The notes: generated by a model from the sequence alone, not told the origin. Positions 45,338 through 58,305 are shown, numbered from the stretch's first letter. The stretch is DNA of 64,000 bases from Aspidapion aeneum (GCA_963576565.1 OY755042.1:15103272-15167271); one strand, 5' to 3'. Made by a program: numbers and translations.

Positions 45338-45627
45338 GGTACACCATGCGTTTGACATTACCAATGAAAAGCGGAAAATTGGTTTAGACCGCCTAACCAA
45401 ACTCGCTACGCTTTGATTTTATCGCGACCTTGTCAAAATGGCATAGGCTGTCATTGTCAGTTTTTGTTGCGTTTTTGTTGGAAAAAAACCAAATCTCGGA
45501 CTTTCTCTACTTTAGTAGAAAGAGTAACGTTTTAGGACCTTGAACAGTTTAGATTTTATCCCAAATTTAATTTAAAAAAAACTGGCAAGAACACAAATAA
45601 ACAATAATAGCGCTTGACAAGACATCT

Positions 45628-46240
45628 CAGGGCTATCAAAATGGACGGGCCACGATCCTCCACTTTGTTGACGTCACATCCGGGGCTGATTTTTTTTTTG
45701 ATGGTCACATTACGACACAGCTGATTGTCTTTGAAATATTGAAGTTGAAATGACGGTTCATGGATATTTGATTTTTTTTTTAAATAAAGCCGTTTTTGAG
45801 ATTGTTTTTACTTTATTCTGACAGAACAATTTTTTTTAAATGTATAATAAGCCCTAATTTTTCATAGCCGCTTCATAAGCTCACACAAAAATTAAGTTTA
45901 AAGCAGAAGCGAATGTGACAATCACATATGACAAAGTCAAATACATGTCAAATATAACAGTTGGCATGTGGTACATGGCGGGTAATTTGAATTCAAAATA
46001 AGGAATGCTAAATCTTGAAGATTTTAACCTTTTAATCATGTTGCTTCCTTACAAACCTTTGGTGGAATATCGGGATGGTGTCTGACAATATTTCACTGAA
46101 ATTTTGCGGAAATCTGTAGTGCCATTTTGAAAATATCATAAAAAAACGTCTGACATCCCATAAGACCCAATGTAAAATTCAGCCCCGGGAGAACAGCTGA
46201 TTTTTTCAGGGTTGTGGCCTCTATTTTTGTGTTGGCCTTG
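45628..46240 (-). mobile_element. Family A element, complete copy 2, 7-bp target duplication
   Basis: 613 bp. GACATCT occurs on both sides (45621-45627 and 46241-46247). Ends read CAGGGCTATCAAAA and, on the other strand, CAAGGCCAACACAAAA, an imperfect inverted repeat that continues with GGGCCACGATCCT / AGGCCACAACCCT. Collinear with copies at 38469, 54240 and 58306. Non-coding. It could also be read as an 8-bp duplication if the C is shared. Confidence 0.88.
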
Positions 46241-46470
46241 GACATCTCTAAACCAGAGAATGAAATGTCAATGGTTAAAAACGACCATTTTGGATTTGCC
46301 GATTTAACTTTATGGTTAAATCCAATCCGTTAATATTTCTGTGCTGTCTTCCAGTGTCCAACTATTTTTACCACGTTTTTAAGGGTAATGTTAAATGCAG
46401 GGTGCACCCACTCCTTCTATTTTGGTTGGTTGAAATCCAATCTCTAACTGTTCTAATATCCCAAGGCGAT

Positions 46471-49459
46471 AGGTAGGTCCAAATTAAAATCTGTGTAAGA
46501 ATGGCGAATTTCAATTTCTTTCCATACCTTCCGGTCCGGGCAGGTTTGAAAAGTACTCTACTTCTTTTTCTATTTCCATGTTGAAAGAAGATTAAACAAA
46601 GTCAAAAAGTAGATAAGAATAATGGGAATTGTTAATTTAGAACGGAAAGTTCAAGAGAAAGAGCAGAATGGATAAAGATCGTACAAATTAATTTTTACCG
46701 GTACATTTCGGACATTTTGCTATGCAAGTAGCACAAGATAAGAATCAAGCCGATGCGATATTTGATTATTTGTTTTTAAGTACGAGTACCATCCAAGCGG
46801 GGTCTTGGGAGCACTTGTGCATCTATCAATATGCAAGGCAGAAAATGTCTAACGGTTTGTAGACAATTATTGGTCGCCCACGAGTATACCGCAGGAGCAT
46901 TGTTGGTTTTAAAATCGGTTCGGAGACTAGATAATGGCGCAATTTAGGAGAATTTTATTGCCACAATGGTACAGAAACTACAATTGCACTAATAACTTCA
47001 GTTGTGGCCGTAGGAAGAATCATTACGTTTCGAAAAATAAAGAATAAAGATAAATAGGTACCGTAACATGAAGCAAAGTTTAGGATAATTTAATTATTTT
47101 ATATTTATAGAACGGCATAGATAAAGTTATGTACGGAATCGAAAACTAAAGCTCTGAGGGTTTTTATACAGTTTAGTTAATTTTTATCTAAATTCGAAAA
47201 CCGCAGTTCCATTTTTGAGAAAACTTTTTGACCATTATCATCATAATAAGTGAAATGTAGCTGCTATGGTTCCCAAGTTATAATTTTTCTAAGTAATAAA
47301 CTTCCTCATCACATCTTTTTACAACCCATTTCCACAAGAACTAATATATTGTCGGGTACGATTTTGATGTAAATTGAGCCCCTAAGCGAGGGTACCATAG
47401 GATCTCTCTTGTTTGTATAAAATAAAGATGATGGTGATGATTGATGATTCATATATGAGTGGGCCTTGCAGCCCTTCCACTGCGACCACTAGTGTGGTAA
47501 AATAAAGAGTAAACAGATTTTAAATTGTTACAAACTTTAATGAATACAAAATAAACTCTGTTGCGATTCACAAATTGTTACAAGAGTTTTACCATTAATT
47601 ATAAGACAAACAAGACCCAAAATATTAAAATAAAAACTTTAACTTAAAGGCTTTAATTTAAGTTCAACAAAACTTAGAATGTGACTACCAAATTTTCTCC
47701 TCAATGTTTGGGTTTTTATTAGGGGAAGGCTGGACTCAATTAATGCCCTCTTTAAGTAGTTTGGAGGAACCAAGTCGGTGGCGTCCCTGATAATCTTAAA
47801 ATTTACTTTACGTTCCAGCTAATGAGCTAAATAAGAAAACCTAAACGAAAACATTTTATAGACAACACTATCTTATCCCGCAGTTCTTCAATAGCCAATC
47901 ACCTTGAAGAAAAAACGCTGTATCTACTTCAGGTTTCCTCTTGCTTAACCATTACAATTCCCACTCTTAACTTTTCAGTAATTTCTCTCGCATCAACCAC
48001 CTGCTGTGTAGGTAGGCGGCAACCAAATATTTACGATTGTAAATGGAGGCAGAACCTCTTTCTTGCCCTGCATTTGTTTCTTATCTCTTTATTTTTCCAA
48101 GGTGGTTAAGTACAGTGAAGGGTAATTTGTATTCCTGACAATAAGTCTTATTATTATGGTTTGACTTAATTATCCTTCTCAAAATCATGTCCAGGATATG
48201 CCGTTAGCTGTGAATAAATAATTCCGCAGAGTATGGAAAGAAAATTTGGTTCGGTTCGGTTTATGCAAAATTTTAAGTTACTTTTTATCAAGTACCTATC
48301 AAAACATTTTATTAGATACCTCTTAAAATGATTAGAAAGAACTTCTAATATCACGCAACTAACTTAAACTCAATTCAGAGGCTTTAACCAAATTTCTTTT
48401 AATACATCTTTTTTATCCATTTGTCTATAAAAAAAATTAACCACTGCCCAGAAAGTTAGAAATTGATTTTGCAAATTAACTAGGAAATGAAAATGTTTGT
48501 TAATGTACGCACATGCCTTGCCCTTACGGTTTCCACGATAATGAAGCACCTAAGTACTCTCGCTGTAACTAACAAGATTAAATTATACATGAAATTGTTA
48601 TACCTTCGACTATGCATTTAGACACGCCAAAAGAGTAAAATCCAATCAGCAACGACCATTACAATGTGAGTAACAAAGAAAGAATAGAGACACATATGAA
48701 TTTTCCGCGGATACCCAATTTCAACCGATTTTGCCCAAAGCAGATTAACGGTTGCGGTTTTGACCAAATTAGAGGAAAATTTATGTATCAGTAATCATTT
48801 GTTTACAGATTAAAAAGAATAAATGAAATTTAGGACAGTAGTTATTACCAATCATTACACCTGTAATTATTGCTATTAAATTAATCTTCGACAACTTTAA
48901 ATTTTAAACTTAGTTTAAGCTGTTAAAAAAATCAACGAAATACAATCAAATAATTTCTTAAGGAATGATTCTTTATGGCTCTTGCAAGTAGCTCATTGGT
49001 CGTTAGAATGAATTTACATGGATGCAATTGAAGCCGACCATATCATGTTTCGTAATGTCGTACCACCTGCAGAACTAGTAACATATTTCTATAGGGAACT
49101 CTCCTGGTTTCAATTTAACTCTGCAGATTAAATTACTACCAACTGCTACATGTTGTTGGTTGTTTGTTGACAATATCTTATTCATAATAACAAAAAGCGC
49201 TGGGGTACCACATAAGTTCAAAATTTAAACACCACTCGTTTGATTTATTGCTTCTGTAGAATTGCTTCTTTAGCCTGTTCAAGCTTATTTTATTTAGGTT
49301 TTTGGTGATCAATTTTAAACCAAATTCCACAGCATTATTAACCAAGTAATGATTTGATATAGTTCCTTAAAATGTTTGTTAAGCCAGGTTTATTTTAGTT
49401 ATTTATTTTAGTAAACTTTATATGGATATGTTAGAACTGAGGCAAATCTCAGTATTATT
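46471..49459. other. Unassigned DNA
   Basis: Nothing gene-like. ATGGCGAATTTCAATTTCT at 46501 recurs at 54190, so a diverged repeat extends here. GGTTCGGTTCGG at 48250 is a lone GGTTC remnant. Confidence 0.4.
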
Positions 49460-50470
49460 TCTTACTCTATCTATTTATCTATATATTTAGCCTTCTTCGA
49501 TCCATCTTTGGACAGGCTTCTTCGAATTATCCGCCCATCTCACTTGGGGTCTTCCTCTAATTCTTTTATTTTTGTAAGGTCTCAAAGTTACAATACATTT
49601 GTTCCTGTATCTCCTCTGACATCCTTTACTTTTGTTTTATTTCTCATCCATCTGTTAGCTTTGCACTTAAAACTTCATTCCATTGATCTTTGGGCTTTTG
49701 TTACCTTAACCATGTTTGATTTTGTAAATCTGGTATCCATAGGATACGTTAGTTATAAACTTTCGTTTTGAGGTACTGAGGATATCTTTTATTTTTTAAT
49801 ATGTAGCTTAATATACCGATTGCTGCCCAGGCCAATTTTACTCGTCTCTTGATTTCAGCTGTTTGGTTTTCTTTTTTAAGTTTAATTATTTGTTCCAGAT
49901 ATATTTATATATTCCTCTACTTGTACTATTTTTTCTTGATTTATTCTGATAGCGATATCTCCATCTATGGTTGTTATGATGTTAGTTGAAGTGTAGTTCA
50001 TACTCAAGCCTATATTTTAAGCTGGTATATCCAGTTCTTTCAGCATTTTTCTGTTATTAAGACGATATCGTCAGAATATCTTAGGTGGTTCAAGTATTTT
50101 TCGCGTACTTTGATGACTATTTCTACTTAATTCAAGTTTTGAAAACATCTTCTAGGGCTTGGTTAAATAGTTCAATGGGGGTTATTGTATCGCCCTGGCG
50201 ACACCTCTTCTTATGCAGATTGGCTTGGTTCCTTTATGGATTTTGGTTGATGTTATTGCTTCGCTATATATATTGGCTATTAAGTCTGTGTATTCGTTAA
50301 TTTTTCGGCTATTAATTAAAGATGCTTTTACTGCCTAGTGCTTATTGCTATCGAAAGCTTTATTAAAGTCTATAGACGCAATATATAGTGGAATGCTGTA
50401 TTCGCTGGCTCGTTCTATTAGAATTTTCATAGTTAATTGGTGGTCAACTGTACTGAAACCTTCTTGCTAA
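49460..50470 (-). pseudogene. Decayed RTE-like LINE reverse transcriptase
   Basis: On the minus strand from about 50470 the translation gives EGFSTVDHQLTMKILIERA, PLYIASIDFNKAFDS (first catalytic aspartate), RRGVRQGDTITPIELFNQA, LEDVFK, and RYSDDIVLI in place of FADD near 50065. It ends with RGRPQVRWADN, an internal deletion, then KKPVQRWIEEG and a stop near 49490, followed by a TAGA/TATC-type tail at about 49466-49487. The tail matches that of 7148-7880, so both belong to one LINE family. Stops and frameshifts are many. Confidence 0.85.
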
Positions 50471-53257
50471 TGTTGTTAATTCTGTACATACTGTAACTGA
50501 ATAGCTCGAAATTCATACTATTAAAGAACAACGAGATTACTATTATTAATTTTGTTAATATTTCTTGCAGTTATATTGCTGATGTTCATGTTCTCGCGAC
50601 AATAACTTTTGCTAAAGGTCAAGATACAGAGGCGAGACGAGTACGTATAATAGTACCTTTACCTTCACCTTTTCACGTTCATGCACTTCTAAAGCGTGAT
50701 TTCCGAATTGCTGTTGTAAATTCTTTATAAAGTACTGCTTATTATAAACGAACTACAAATTGCATCAAGTGCAAGGAACATACTTTTCCTTATTGCATTT
50801 GCCCAGTAAGAATTTACTTCTATTCATTCTATTCAATAGGATTATATCATTTTGATCAAATTCCTAAAGAGCTTGAATAGTTTAACAATATAATATTATT
50901 GTTTATAGGTTCTTCTGATTTGAGCTATTCGAAAGCATTGATCAATTCGCAGTGGGAGTCAGATTAGATTCATCATTCAGTTCTACTATTTTATTAGCTT
51001 GAGTAAAATTGGTTTACGATATAAATACTAGGTATTACTAAGTACTACTTTTCTTGACAATCTTCTATTTCTTATCGATTCTGTTGTGCGTTTGTGTATG
51101 ATTAATTTAAGCAATTTTTTGTAAACTTTGTCTTTCAATTGTATATATATTCCTTTAGGTACAGTAGTATGTATATTAACTCCTTTTTTTACGATTTTTT
51201 GATGCTGCAACTGAACTGTTTTTTTTTTCAGTGACCGTGTACATCGACGGTAATATCACATTTAAAAATGCTCATGGAGGGACTTTATTCCTCCTGCTAC
51301 AAAGTAATTGCTAAAAAAGGAATTGACTTCGTCGAAAAAAAGTAAGGATAATGGAATATTTGGCTGTTTTATGACCTAAATTATCGATGCTATCGTAACA
51401 TCTATGCATGACAATAAGTCCTAAATCTCTAAACCGATTATCATAAAATGTTTAGAAAAAACTGTGTTTGATGTTGCATGTGTTGAATGAAGCGTCGCGT
51501 TTTGTCGGACAAAGACAAGGTTTCCCGATTAAAACAAATAATTGTTTTCCTAATAATTAAATGATTAACTAATAAAATATTTAGTATTCATACATCTTGC
51601 GAGTTTTTCATGCGTATCAAGTTGGCTTTAGCTACTCAGTACATATCTTAGCCCTATTATTTGTTATTTTTACATTCACATTTAGTTTACAAGTTTTCAA
51701 ATTTAGTTTTTTTTAACCTTTTTTACAAAATATACTTATTTGTGTTATACAATTATAAGAATGATTAAAAGAATTCTCAAATTTGTTTTTAAAAATTATG
51801 GTTGTGTCCGTGTTCTGTGGCGTCCGTTAATAGAGAAGGCAACCTTTATTTTAATAGTGCACAATACTTATTGAAACATGCTTTTATACGGCCGTCCCTT
51901 ACGTTTTTTAAAGTTTTTATAGATTATTTGTTACAGTTAATAATAAATTAGTATTAATAATGGAAGAAGATTTGTGAAGTACTATTGTGGCCGAGTCGGA
52001 CGATGATACTGTATACCAATTATAATAGACCAATTGCTGATAGACAAGGATGGGGATAATGGGGTTCATGTGAGAAATGCCAGTCTCGTACAAAAACCGC
52101 GGTAATAAACAATAATCACAAAAAACATTGCAAAAATAAAAAAGCTTATCATCAAATGAAAACCAACATAGAATTAAAAATGACTAACCAACTTAGCTGA
52201 CAAATTTCTTTCTTTGTTTAGTAAAAAAGTCTAGAAAATCCCTTTAGGCTGCATCCATCCATTGTGTATCACGTGATCAATATCAACCAATTAATTTTTA
52301 GAGAATAAAATCACACACGTTTCACGGTCACAACAGATTGACGCTGGTCAAGTTTAACTTTTCATGCGTGAATGTTTAAGGTTGAGTTATTGTTTTGTTT
52401 TGGAGCTACATGTATATTAAGAGTTTTTGGTTCAATGGATGCGCTGTGCTTTTATGGATTTTTAAAATTTTTAATTTTGTTACAAAGGTATTTTAAAAAG
52501 GTCTTTAGCCTTTGCTAATTGTCTGCTTAAACAGGAAATCAAGAACATCCAATAATTAACACTCATATTTTTTTTAAATTATTTGAAGATTTTGATGTAA
52601 GGCACCTTAAGTCCACGTGTTTTACGGACTGACCTATGTGGATGACAACATTTTCGACTATCCGTGAGACGCACACATACGTCAATGTTTACGGATACAT
52701 GTGGTTGGTCTTCTCACGTAAAGGCCTATTTCAGTGTTGATGATTTTTCAGGAGAGCGATTTTTAATATTCTGCGTTGTTTCATGTTGAATAATAGCAAA
52801 TAACGACCAATAAAATTTATGAGGAATAGCCATAGTATAAAATATTGAAATACACCCATTCGTGAGATGAAAATATGCGGCTCAAGCTGTCTATTTGCAG
52901 TATTAACTTAATTTTCAAATTTTTATGAAAGACGCCCTTAGGTACGTGAGAAGACCGATGAAGTGGATTGAGCCTTAAAGTCTGTCCTATTTCACGGTAC
53001 AACTGCGCAAGCGCAGATGTAAAAATAAGCTATATGACTGCAAGGCCTTATTTCACTTCCAATAGTCTCTATTATTTCAAACTCAATTTGCTAATCGATC
53101 AGTTGAAACCAGATTAACCCTTGCATTCTCAATTCTCTGAGCCGATAACGCAATACATCATTAACATAGGATCTGTTTAAGTAAAATGTGATTTAGCCTC
53201 GACTGTTGTATTGATTTGAGCTAGTTTAGTGAATTTTATTATAAATTCTAGCCGTCA
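50471..53257. other. Unassigned DNA
   Basis: The first 150 bases may still belong to the minus-strand LINE. A weak inverted pair, GGTCTTCTCACGTA, lies at about 52708 and 52946. No gene recognised. Confidence 0.35.
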
Positions 53258-53386
53258 AATGGGGGGGGGGGCATATCAACCTAATCAATCTAGTTGTGCA
53301 GAAAATGAGCGCTAAATAAATTTTTACTCTAAACCTCCCAGTGGTCTTACGTCTTTGAGTTACCCATGCCCCCCCCCCACTGGGTC
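53258..53386. repeat. Inverted G-run and C-run pair
   Basis: AAATGGGGGGGGGGGGCAT-like sequence at about 53258 and ATGCCCCCCCCCCACT at about 53368 face each other, 110 bases apart. They may be ends of a small element; the G-run could form a quadruplex. Confidence 0.5.
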
Positions 53387-54239
53387 ATATGATCGCCGTT
53401 GGTTATTACGAGGTGTCAAATAATTCAAAAAAGAATCAGATAGAAAAAAACTAATTTTTGCGATCAAACTATGGTTTATATTTGTCTTTTGCTTTAAATA
53501 TGTACCTACGTATAACTGGGATAGGTTGGTTTATTTTTGCATATAGCATTAGAAAAACCATGATTTGGTTCACCTCCCTTCGTTACATTTATTCAATGCA
53601 AGATGCAAATATAAGCTACAGTTTCAACGCGAAAATTTGACTTTATTTTAATTTAGCAAGGATATTTTACAGCAACACTAAGAGCGGATGTACGCTGATA
53701 AGCAATTCAGCAAGCAAACAAAAAAATCGACATGTAACATATTACGCAAACTTCGCTTGATACTTACGGGCTTGACATGTGTACGAATGGTTTTCTGCCA
53801 TAAAAACCAATGTAAATTCGTCTTAAATACGTAGGTACATAGATATAGACACATAATTGGATAACGCTTCGACTACTGCGCAATCTCCAATAAGAGCGAC
53901 GGAACGTTGGCCACCAGTTTTTCACAAATTTCAAGTGCAAGCGGTTACCACTAGAGGTCGTTATGGTTAGAGTCCCTGTATGCTGACATATTTGTGACAT
54001 AGTGACTTTACAATCGTAGTATAAGCCCCTATCCCTAGAGATCGCCATGGATAATAAGCAGGGACGCTTTGTCAAATATCTTTAGTTGAGATCAGTGGCT
54101 CCATATGATGTTTGACCACGAGTTTAGTTCAATGCCGCTGCCTTTCAAGTCGTGCGTGTCAAAGTTGGCCTTGCTCAAGCTGTTTAAAAATGGCGAATTT
54201 CAATTTCTACCCATTTTCTCCAGTCTTCGCAGGTTTGGT

Positions 54240-54427
54240 CAAGGCCAACAAAAAAATAAAGGCCACGACCCTGAAAAAATCAGCTGGCCTCGGGGGGGCT
54301 GACTTTTACATTGGGTCTTATGGGAGGTCAGAAGTTTTTTATGATATTTTCAAAATGGCACAAAATCAGCCCCGGATGTGGCGTCAACAAAGTGGAGGAT
54401 CGTGGCCCGTCCGTTTTGATAGCCCTG
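54240..54427 (+). mobile_element. Family A element, copy 3, internally deleted
   Basis: 188 bp with both ends kept: CAAGGCCAACAAAAAAATAA at the left and CCGTTTTGATAGCCCTG at the right; about 420 bases are missing inside after TTCAAAATGGCA. Flanks GTTTGGT and GTTTGGC agree at 6 of 7 positions, supporting a 7-bp target duplication. Confidence 0.85.
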
Positions 54428-54772
54428 GTTTGGCAAGTGTTTTCTTTATGTTTCTATATCTATGATTATGTACAATATTGCGTATCTGATATCAAGTCCG
54501 CTGGCCTGTCAAAACATGGCCTTTTCAATACGTTTTTTAATCCGGTTATTTTCAAGATATTGCAGTTTTAGATTCATAAATTCCTGTAACATCTGTCGAT
54601 CAGCATCGACAGGATAAATTGGCTTGGCCGGTTTGCGAAGGTGGTTTAATTTCATTGCTATTTCCTACCTTTATTAAATAGCAGTTCAAAGAAGATTGAT
54701 TTGTGCTAGGCGGAATGACCTTGCCTCGCATTAAATTGAATTTGCTTTGCATAATGTTTTCAAGAAAGCTGC

Positions 54773-55025
54773 AGCTCTGCCGTGCAAAGCAGAAACCTAG
54801 TAAGTCAAAAACTAGTGTTTTGGGAAATAGAGTTTGAAGTTTATTTAACTACATACTAACTATAGTTTATTTAACTACATACTAACTACATAACTCCTTG
54901 TTTTTCAAGATAGCCACATTCTAGAAAAACTGGCTGGTGCCGTTTTTTACGGCGATTTCAATGATATAAAAATCTCATTTTCGAGTAAGTCGAGTTACTA
55001 GGTTTTTGCTTTGCACGGCAGAGCT
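54773..55025. mobile_element. Inverted-repeat MITE
   Basis: Inverted repeats at 54773-54803 and 54995-55025, beginning AGCTCTGCCGTGCAAAGCA, match at 30 of 31 positions. Inside, a 26-base unit starting GTTTATTTAACTACATACTA is repeated twice in tandem (54839-54864, 54865-54890) with one mismatch. Confidence 0.88.
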
Positions 55026-56830
55026 AATGTAGTAATTCTAAAATAAATATTTCTTGTTGGTTGACTTTGCTTGGACCACACCATACTTGTATTTTTGTTA
55101 AAGATCATAGCGACCTTTTGCAAATACTATTTTTTACATTATTTTCTATTTGAGGCATGTGCAGTAACCTATCTTTAACTTTATTCGTTACTAAGATAAT
55201 GTTGGGCGTTACTTATGGCCGATTAACGCAGACTACTGAGACTACTGAGTTCTTTTATTTAGAGACAGTGTTGGTACGCATATAATGTTATGTCGAAATG
55301 TAATTTTTGATACTAGATAATTATTTTGAGCTACCAACCAGTAGAAATCGGCAATTTTACTTTTTTTCAATTACTGTAACTGACTTAAGCAATTTAAAAA
55401 TAATAAATTACCTCACATATTTGCAATTTGGCCACAGCCACTCCTTTTATGGCATGGCGATCAAGTTCCCTACTCCCTCAAACTAACCCCTGTTGTATTT
55501 TATATTTTTTCTAATTACACCGAATTATTAAAAAAAAAATATTTTTAGAACCAGTGTCACATTTCACATCAATCATCTTTCATTTCAAACATCCTTAGCC
55601 AAACTGTTATTATCATATAAATATTATTACCGCTTTTATTTTTGATTGGTAGTTTATTAACATGATATATAAATCATTTGAATTTGTTTTTTAAACTTAA
55701 TTGGTAGGTATAACCAGATCAGCAAATTATAGAATAGCACGAAACCGTTAATCAAGTATTATTAAGCAGTCTTAAACTGGGTGCCTTAAAACCGAAATAT
55801 CAAGAACCTTTTATGCTAATACCAAGCATCCGAAATCAATTTGACCCACTCTGTCCAACAAAGAAGGTATCTTCTTTTCACTTTCTTTCCTGCAAGTTCC
55901 ACTGGCTTAATTTCAACTTGACCAGACCACTTTTACTTTATGCGTTTTGGGTTTCGTGCATGCAACCGATTTTTAACCTCAGCGAAAGTAAAATATGGCC
56001 AGACGTTGAAAATATTCGCTGCTGGTAGGCAAATTTTCAAGACTCAATCTAAATATTTTTCATCGCTGACTGAAAATATAAATGCATTGGCTTTCTTTAA
56101 AACACTCATCTATAATTTGAAAAGGATCTTACAAAAAACGTCCTCAAACAAATTTCTAATAGTTTGAGAAATAAAAAGCGTAGTTTTGTTAAATTATGCT
56201 TGATTGATTTATTTCTATGTTTTCCGTAAGATCCCTTGCAAATAAAAAGTTTTTCCAGGTAGGACAGTTGGAAGCACAAATCTATTTCGCATAAAAAAAT
56301 AAAAATCAACACTCTTTTATTCAGAAATATTTTGTAAAAAATTTGACGTGCATTAAAAATTTTACGGTTTGGTGCAATAATATCAATTACATCTAATTCA
56401 ACCTTTTTATCAGTGGTAGTTAAATCGGTTGGAATATTCTCACTATGACATTGCACTTTAAAAACTGTAATTTTCATTTCATTCCGCATTCCTTTTAGAT
56501 TTTCCTGTGCTATTTTGATATTCCGCAAATTATACGACAAAAGAAGATAATAAACATATAAGCAGTGGCAGTCCTGGGCAAACTTTAAAGGCGTGTGAGA
56601 TTTTATAATAACATATGTATTTTGTTGCTAAATTTTAGAACCAAATACTATTTCAATACCTTTTGAAACCTATAAAGGAAATATGAGTCAGCCTGTCGTA
56701 AAAACATTTATCGTATTAAAAAATTAGCAGTGGGAGTTTCTAAATAGTACCTCAATAGAATACCCCAAGTTTACTGCATCATGGAAGCCTTATGGCGTCT
56801 CCAATGCCAGGCTTCCAGCAGTGACTTCAC
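55026..56830. other. Unassigned DNA with the longest unexplained frame
   Basis: A 144-codon minus-strand frame (56106-56540) is the longest in the window not tied to a transposon. It is rich in Lys, Asn, Ile and Phe, as chance frames in AT-rich DNA are, and no domain is recognised. Overlapping plus-strand frames at 55813-56167 are likewise unassigned. Confidence 0.35.
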
Positions 56831-56913
56831 GCCCGTCCGTTTTGATAGTCCTGGCTCAATCAGGGCTATCAAAACGGATGGGCCACGATCCTCCACTTTG
56901 TTGACGTCACATC
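56831..56913. mobile_element. Two family A ends facing each other across 7 bp
   Basis: GCCCGTCCGTTTTGATAGTC..CTG (56831-56853) and CAGGGCTATCAAAACGGATG (from 56861) are the same element end in opposite directions, separated by GCTCAAT (7 bases, the family's apparent target length). The bodies of both copies are missing apart from GTTGACGTCACATC at the right. Confidence 0.8.
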
Positions 56914-57055
56914 GGCAGAGATATTAGAACATTGAAGAGATTGGATTTTACAACCCACCAAAATAGAAATAGATGAGCACTTGGTGTTCTGTGGGTCATG
57001 GCCTGTCGGCAGCCCAAACCAAACTGTTTCATACTTTGATTTTATCGTGACGGGC

Positions 57056-58096
57056 CGCGTATTTACGTTTCCGTGCCCATTTCACGCCAGCGGTTTTGAA
57101 ATAGACACGCAAATGTTACAATATATTTGGGTTCAAATACGTGTTGATTTTAAGAGTATTGATCTCGAAATGAGCACGGATCTGTAAGAGAACATCGCTC
57201 ATTAAACTATTACAAAAGCGTATTCAACTGTCAGGTTAAAACGCTAACATAACGGAAGCTAATCAATCAAATCTAAACGAACCGAACCAAAGCAAACTGA
57301 ACCAATAATTTAAAAAAAACTTTCCTGACTTCCTACCCGGGATCCTAGAGGATGTGAATCCGAACCGAAACGAACCGAATTGAACCAAACCGAACCGAAC
57401 CAAAGCAAACTGAACCAACAATTAAAAAAAAAACTTTCCTGACTTCTTTCCCGGGATCCTAGAGGGTGTGAATAGTGTTGTAGTTTAGTTTGGTTAGGTT
57501 AGGTTTGGTTCGGTTTAGTTAGTATCGGTTCGGTTTGGATTCACATCCTCTGGGATCCCGGGTAGGAACTCAGGAAAGTTTTTTTTTGAAAAAAATTATT
57601 GGTTCAGTTTGCTTTGGTTCGGTTCGGTTAGATTTGATTGATTAGCTTTCGTTAGGTTAGGTTTTTGAAACTTTATATTTTCATGTGGTTAGAAATCAAG
57701 TGAAAATCATTAAAATTTATTATCTAATAACAGAACAACATCTGTGGTCGTAGTTGCCGGTGTAAGACAACTGAACTTTGCAGGTATAGTTAATGGAAGA
57801 GTGTTCTTCAAACTTCAAAGAATTTCAAAATCTTGAGTAATATTAGTAATACTTTTAAACTGCTCCATAATTTTCATGTTAACAAACATATAACGTCAAA
57901 ATCAAACTAATAAACAACGTGAATCCAATTTAAGGTTCAAATGTGCACTAATAAGTAAACCCCTGCGCTGCGTAAATCAATACAAATCCGTGCCTTGTTC
58001 GAGCCTCGGCGCCTTAAAATCAACACGCATTTGTAACCAGATATGTTGCAACATTTCCGTGTCTATTTCAAATCAGCACGGAAACGTAAATACGCT
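57056..58096. mobile_element. Large foldback, arms of about 115-130 bp
   Basis: Left arm 57056-57184 and right arm 57984-58096 are inverted copies at about 80% identity: GCGTATTTACGTTTCCGTGC, TTGAAATAGACACG, TGCGTGTTGATTTTAAG-like and GCACGGAT match in order. Between them lies the GGTTC foldback plus about 320 bases of unassigned DNA. Confidence 0.78.
57246..57660. mobile_element. GGTTC-rich foldback (family C)
   Basis: Arms at 57246-57371 and 57530-57660 are inverted copies at above 90%: GAAGCTAATCAATCAAATCT, CGAACCGAACCAAAGCAAAC, AAAACTTTCCTGA and CCCGGGATCC.AGAGGATG. The right half of the left arm is repeated directly at about 57393-57470. The GGTTC repeats and the CCCGGGATCC block link it to 2164-2260 and to 30476-30511. 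Confidence 0.88.
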
Positions 58097-58305
58097 GACG
58101 GGCCCGTGCAAAATGGCAGAAGACCGATTGTTTTTGTGTTGTGTTACTGATATTTCTCCAAATTCGATTAAGAAAACTCGCAAAAACTATCAAAAAAATA
58201 AACAAAAACAGCGGTTGTCAAGAATTTGACATTTTGTCTTTTGTTCTCTGGTTTTTTTGGTTGGGACGCGGCCATTTTGGATTTGCCGGTTTTACTTCCA
58301 CGTTA

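Larger units (their letters stand above)
44895..46470. mobile_element. Large inverted-repeat element B with two nested insertions
   Basis: The left end (AGAGGTTGGATTTTACAACC, then CAACCAA and GAGTGGGTACACC, 44896-44941, resumed at 45346 as ATGCGTTTGACATTACC) is matched by the complement of the right end (46390-46456: GGTAATGTTAAATGCAGGGT, then CACCCACTCC and GGTTGAAATCCAATCTCT). The arms are about 65 bases at about 80% identity. Inside lie the foldback 44942-45337 and a family A copy, 45628-46240. A related sequence starts at about 56924. No coding sequence survives. Confidence 0.7.
56924..58305. mobile_element. B-like element with nested foldbacks
   Basis: The start (GATATTAGAACA..AGAGATTGGATTTTACAACC) matches the outer end of element B, and CTTTGATTTTATCG.GAC follows as in B. 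The B sequence then breaks at about 57050, where a 1-kb foldback enters, and seems to resume near 58110 (AAAATGGCA) and at about 58272 (CCATTTTGGATTTGCCG). Confidence 0.6.

Noticed and set aside
52705..52960. Possible MITE with GGTCTTCTCACGTA arms
   Set aside because: Only 14 bases match and the surrounding arms diverge; no target duplication.
56106..56540. 144-codon minus-strand frame as a host gene
   Set aside because: Composition is that of chance frames in AT-rich DNA, no domain is recognised and no exon signals were found.
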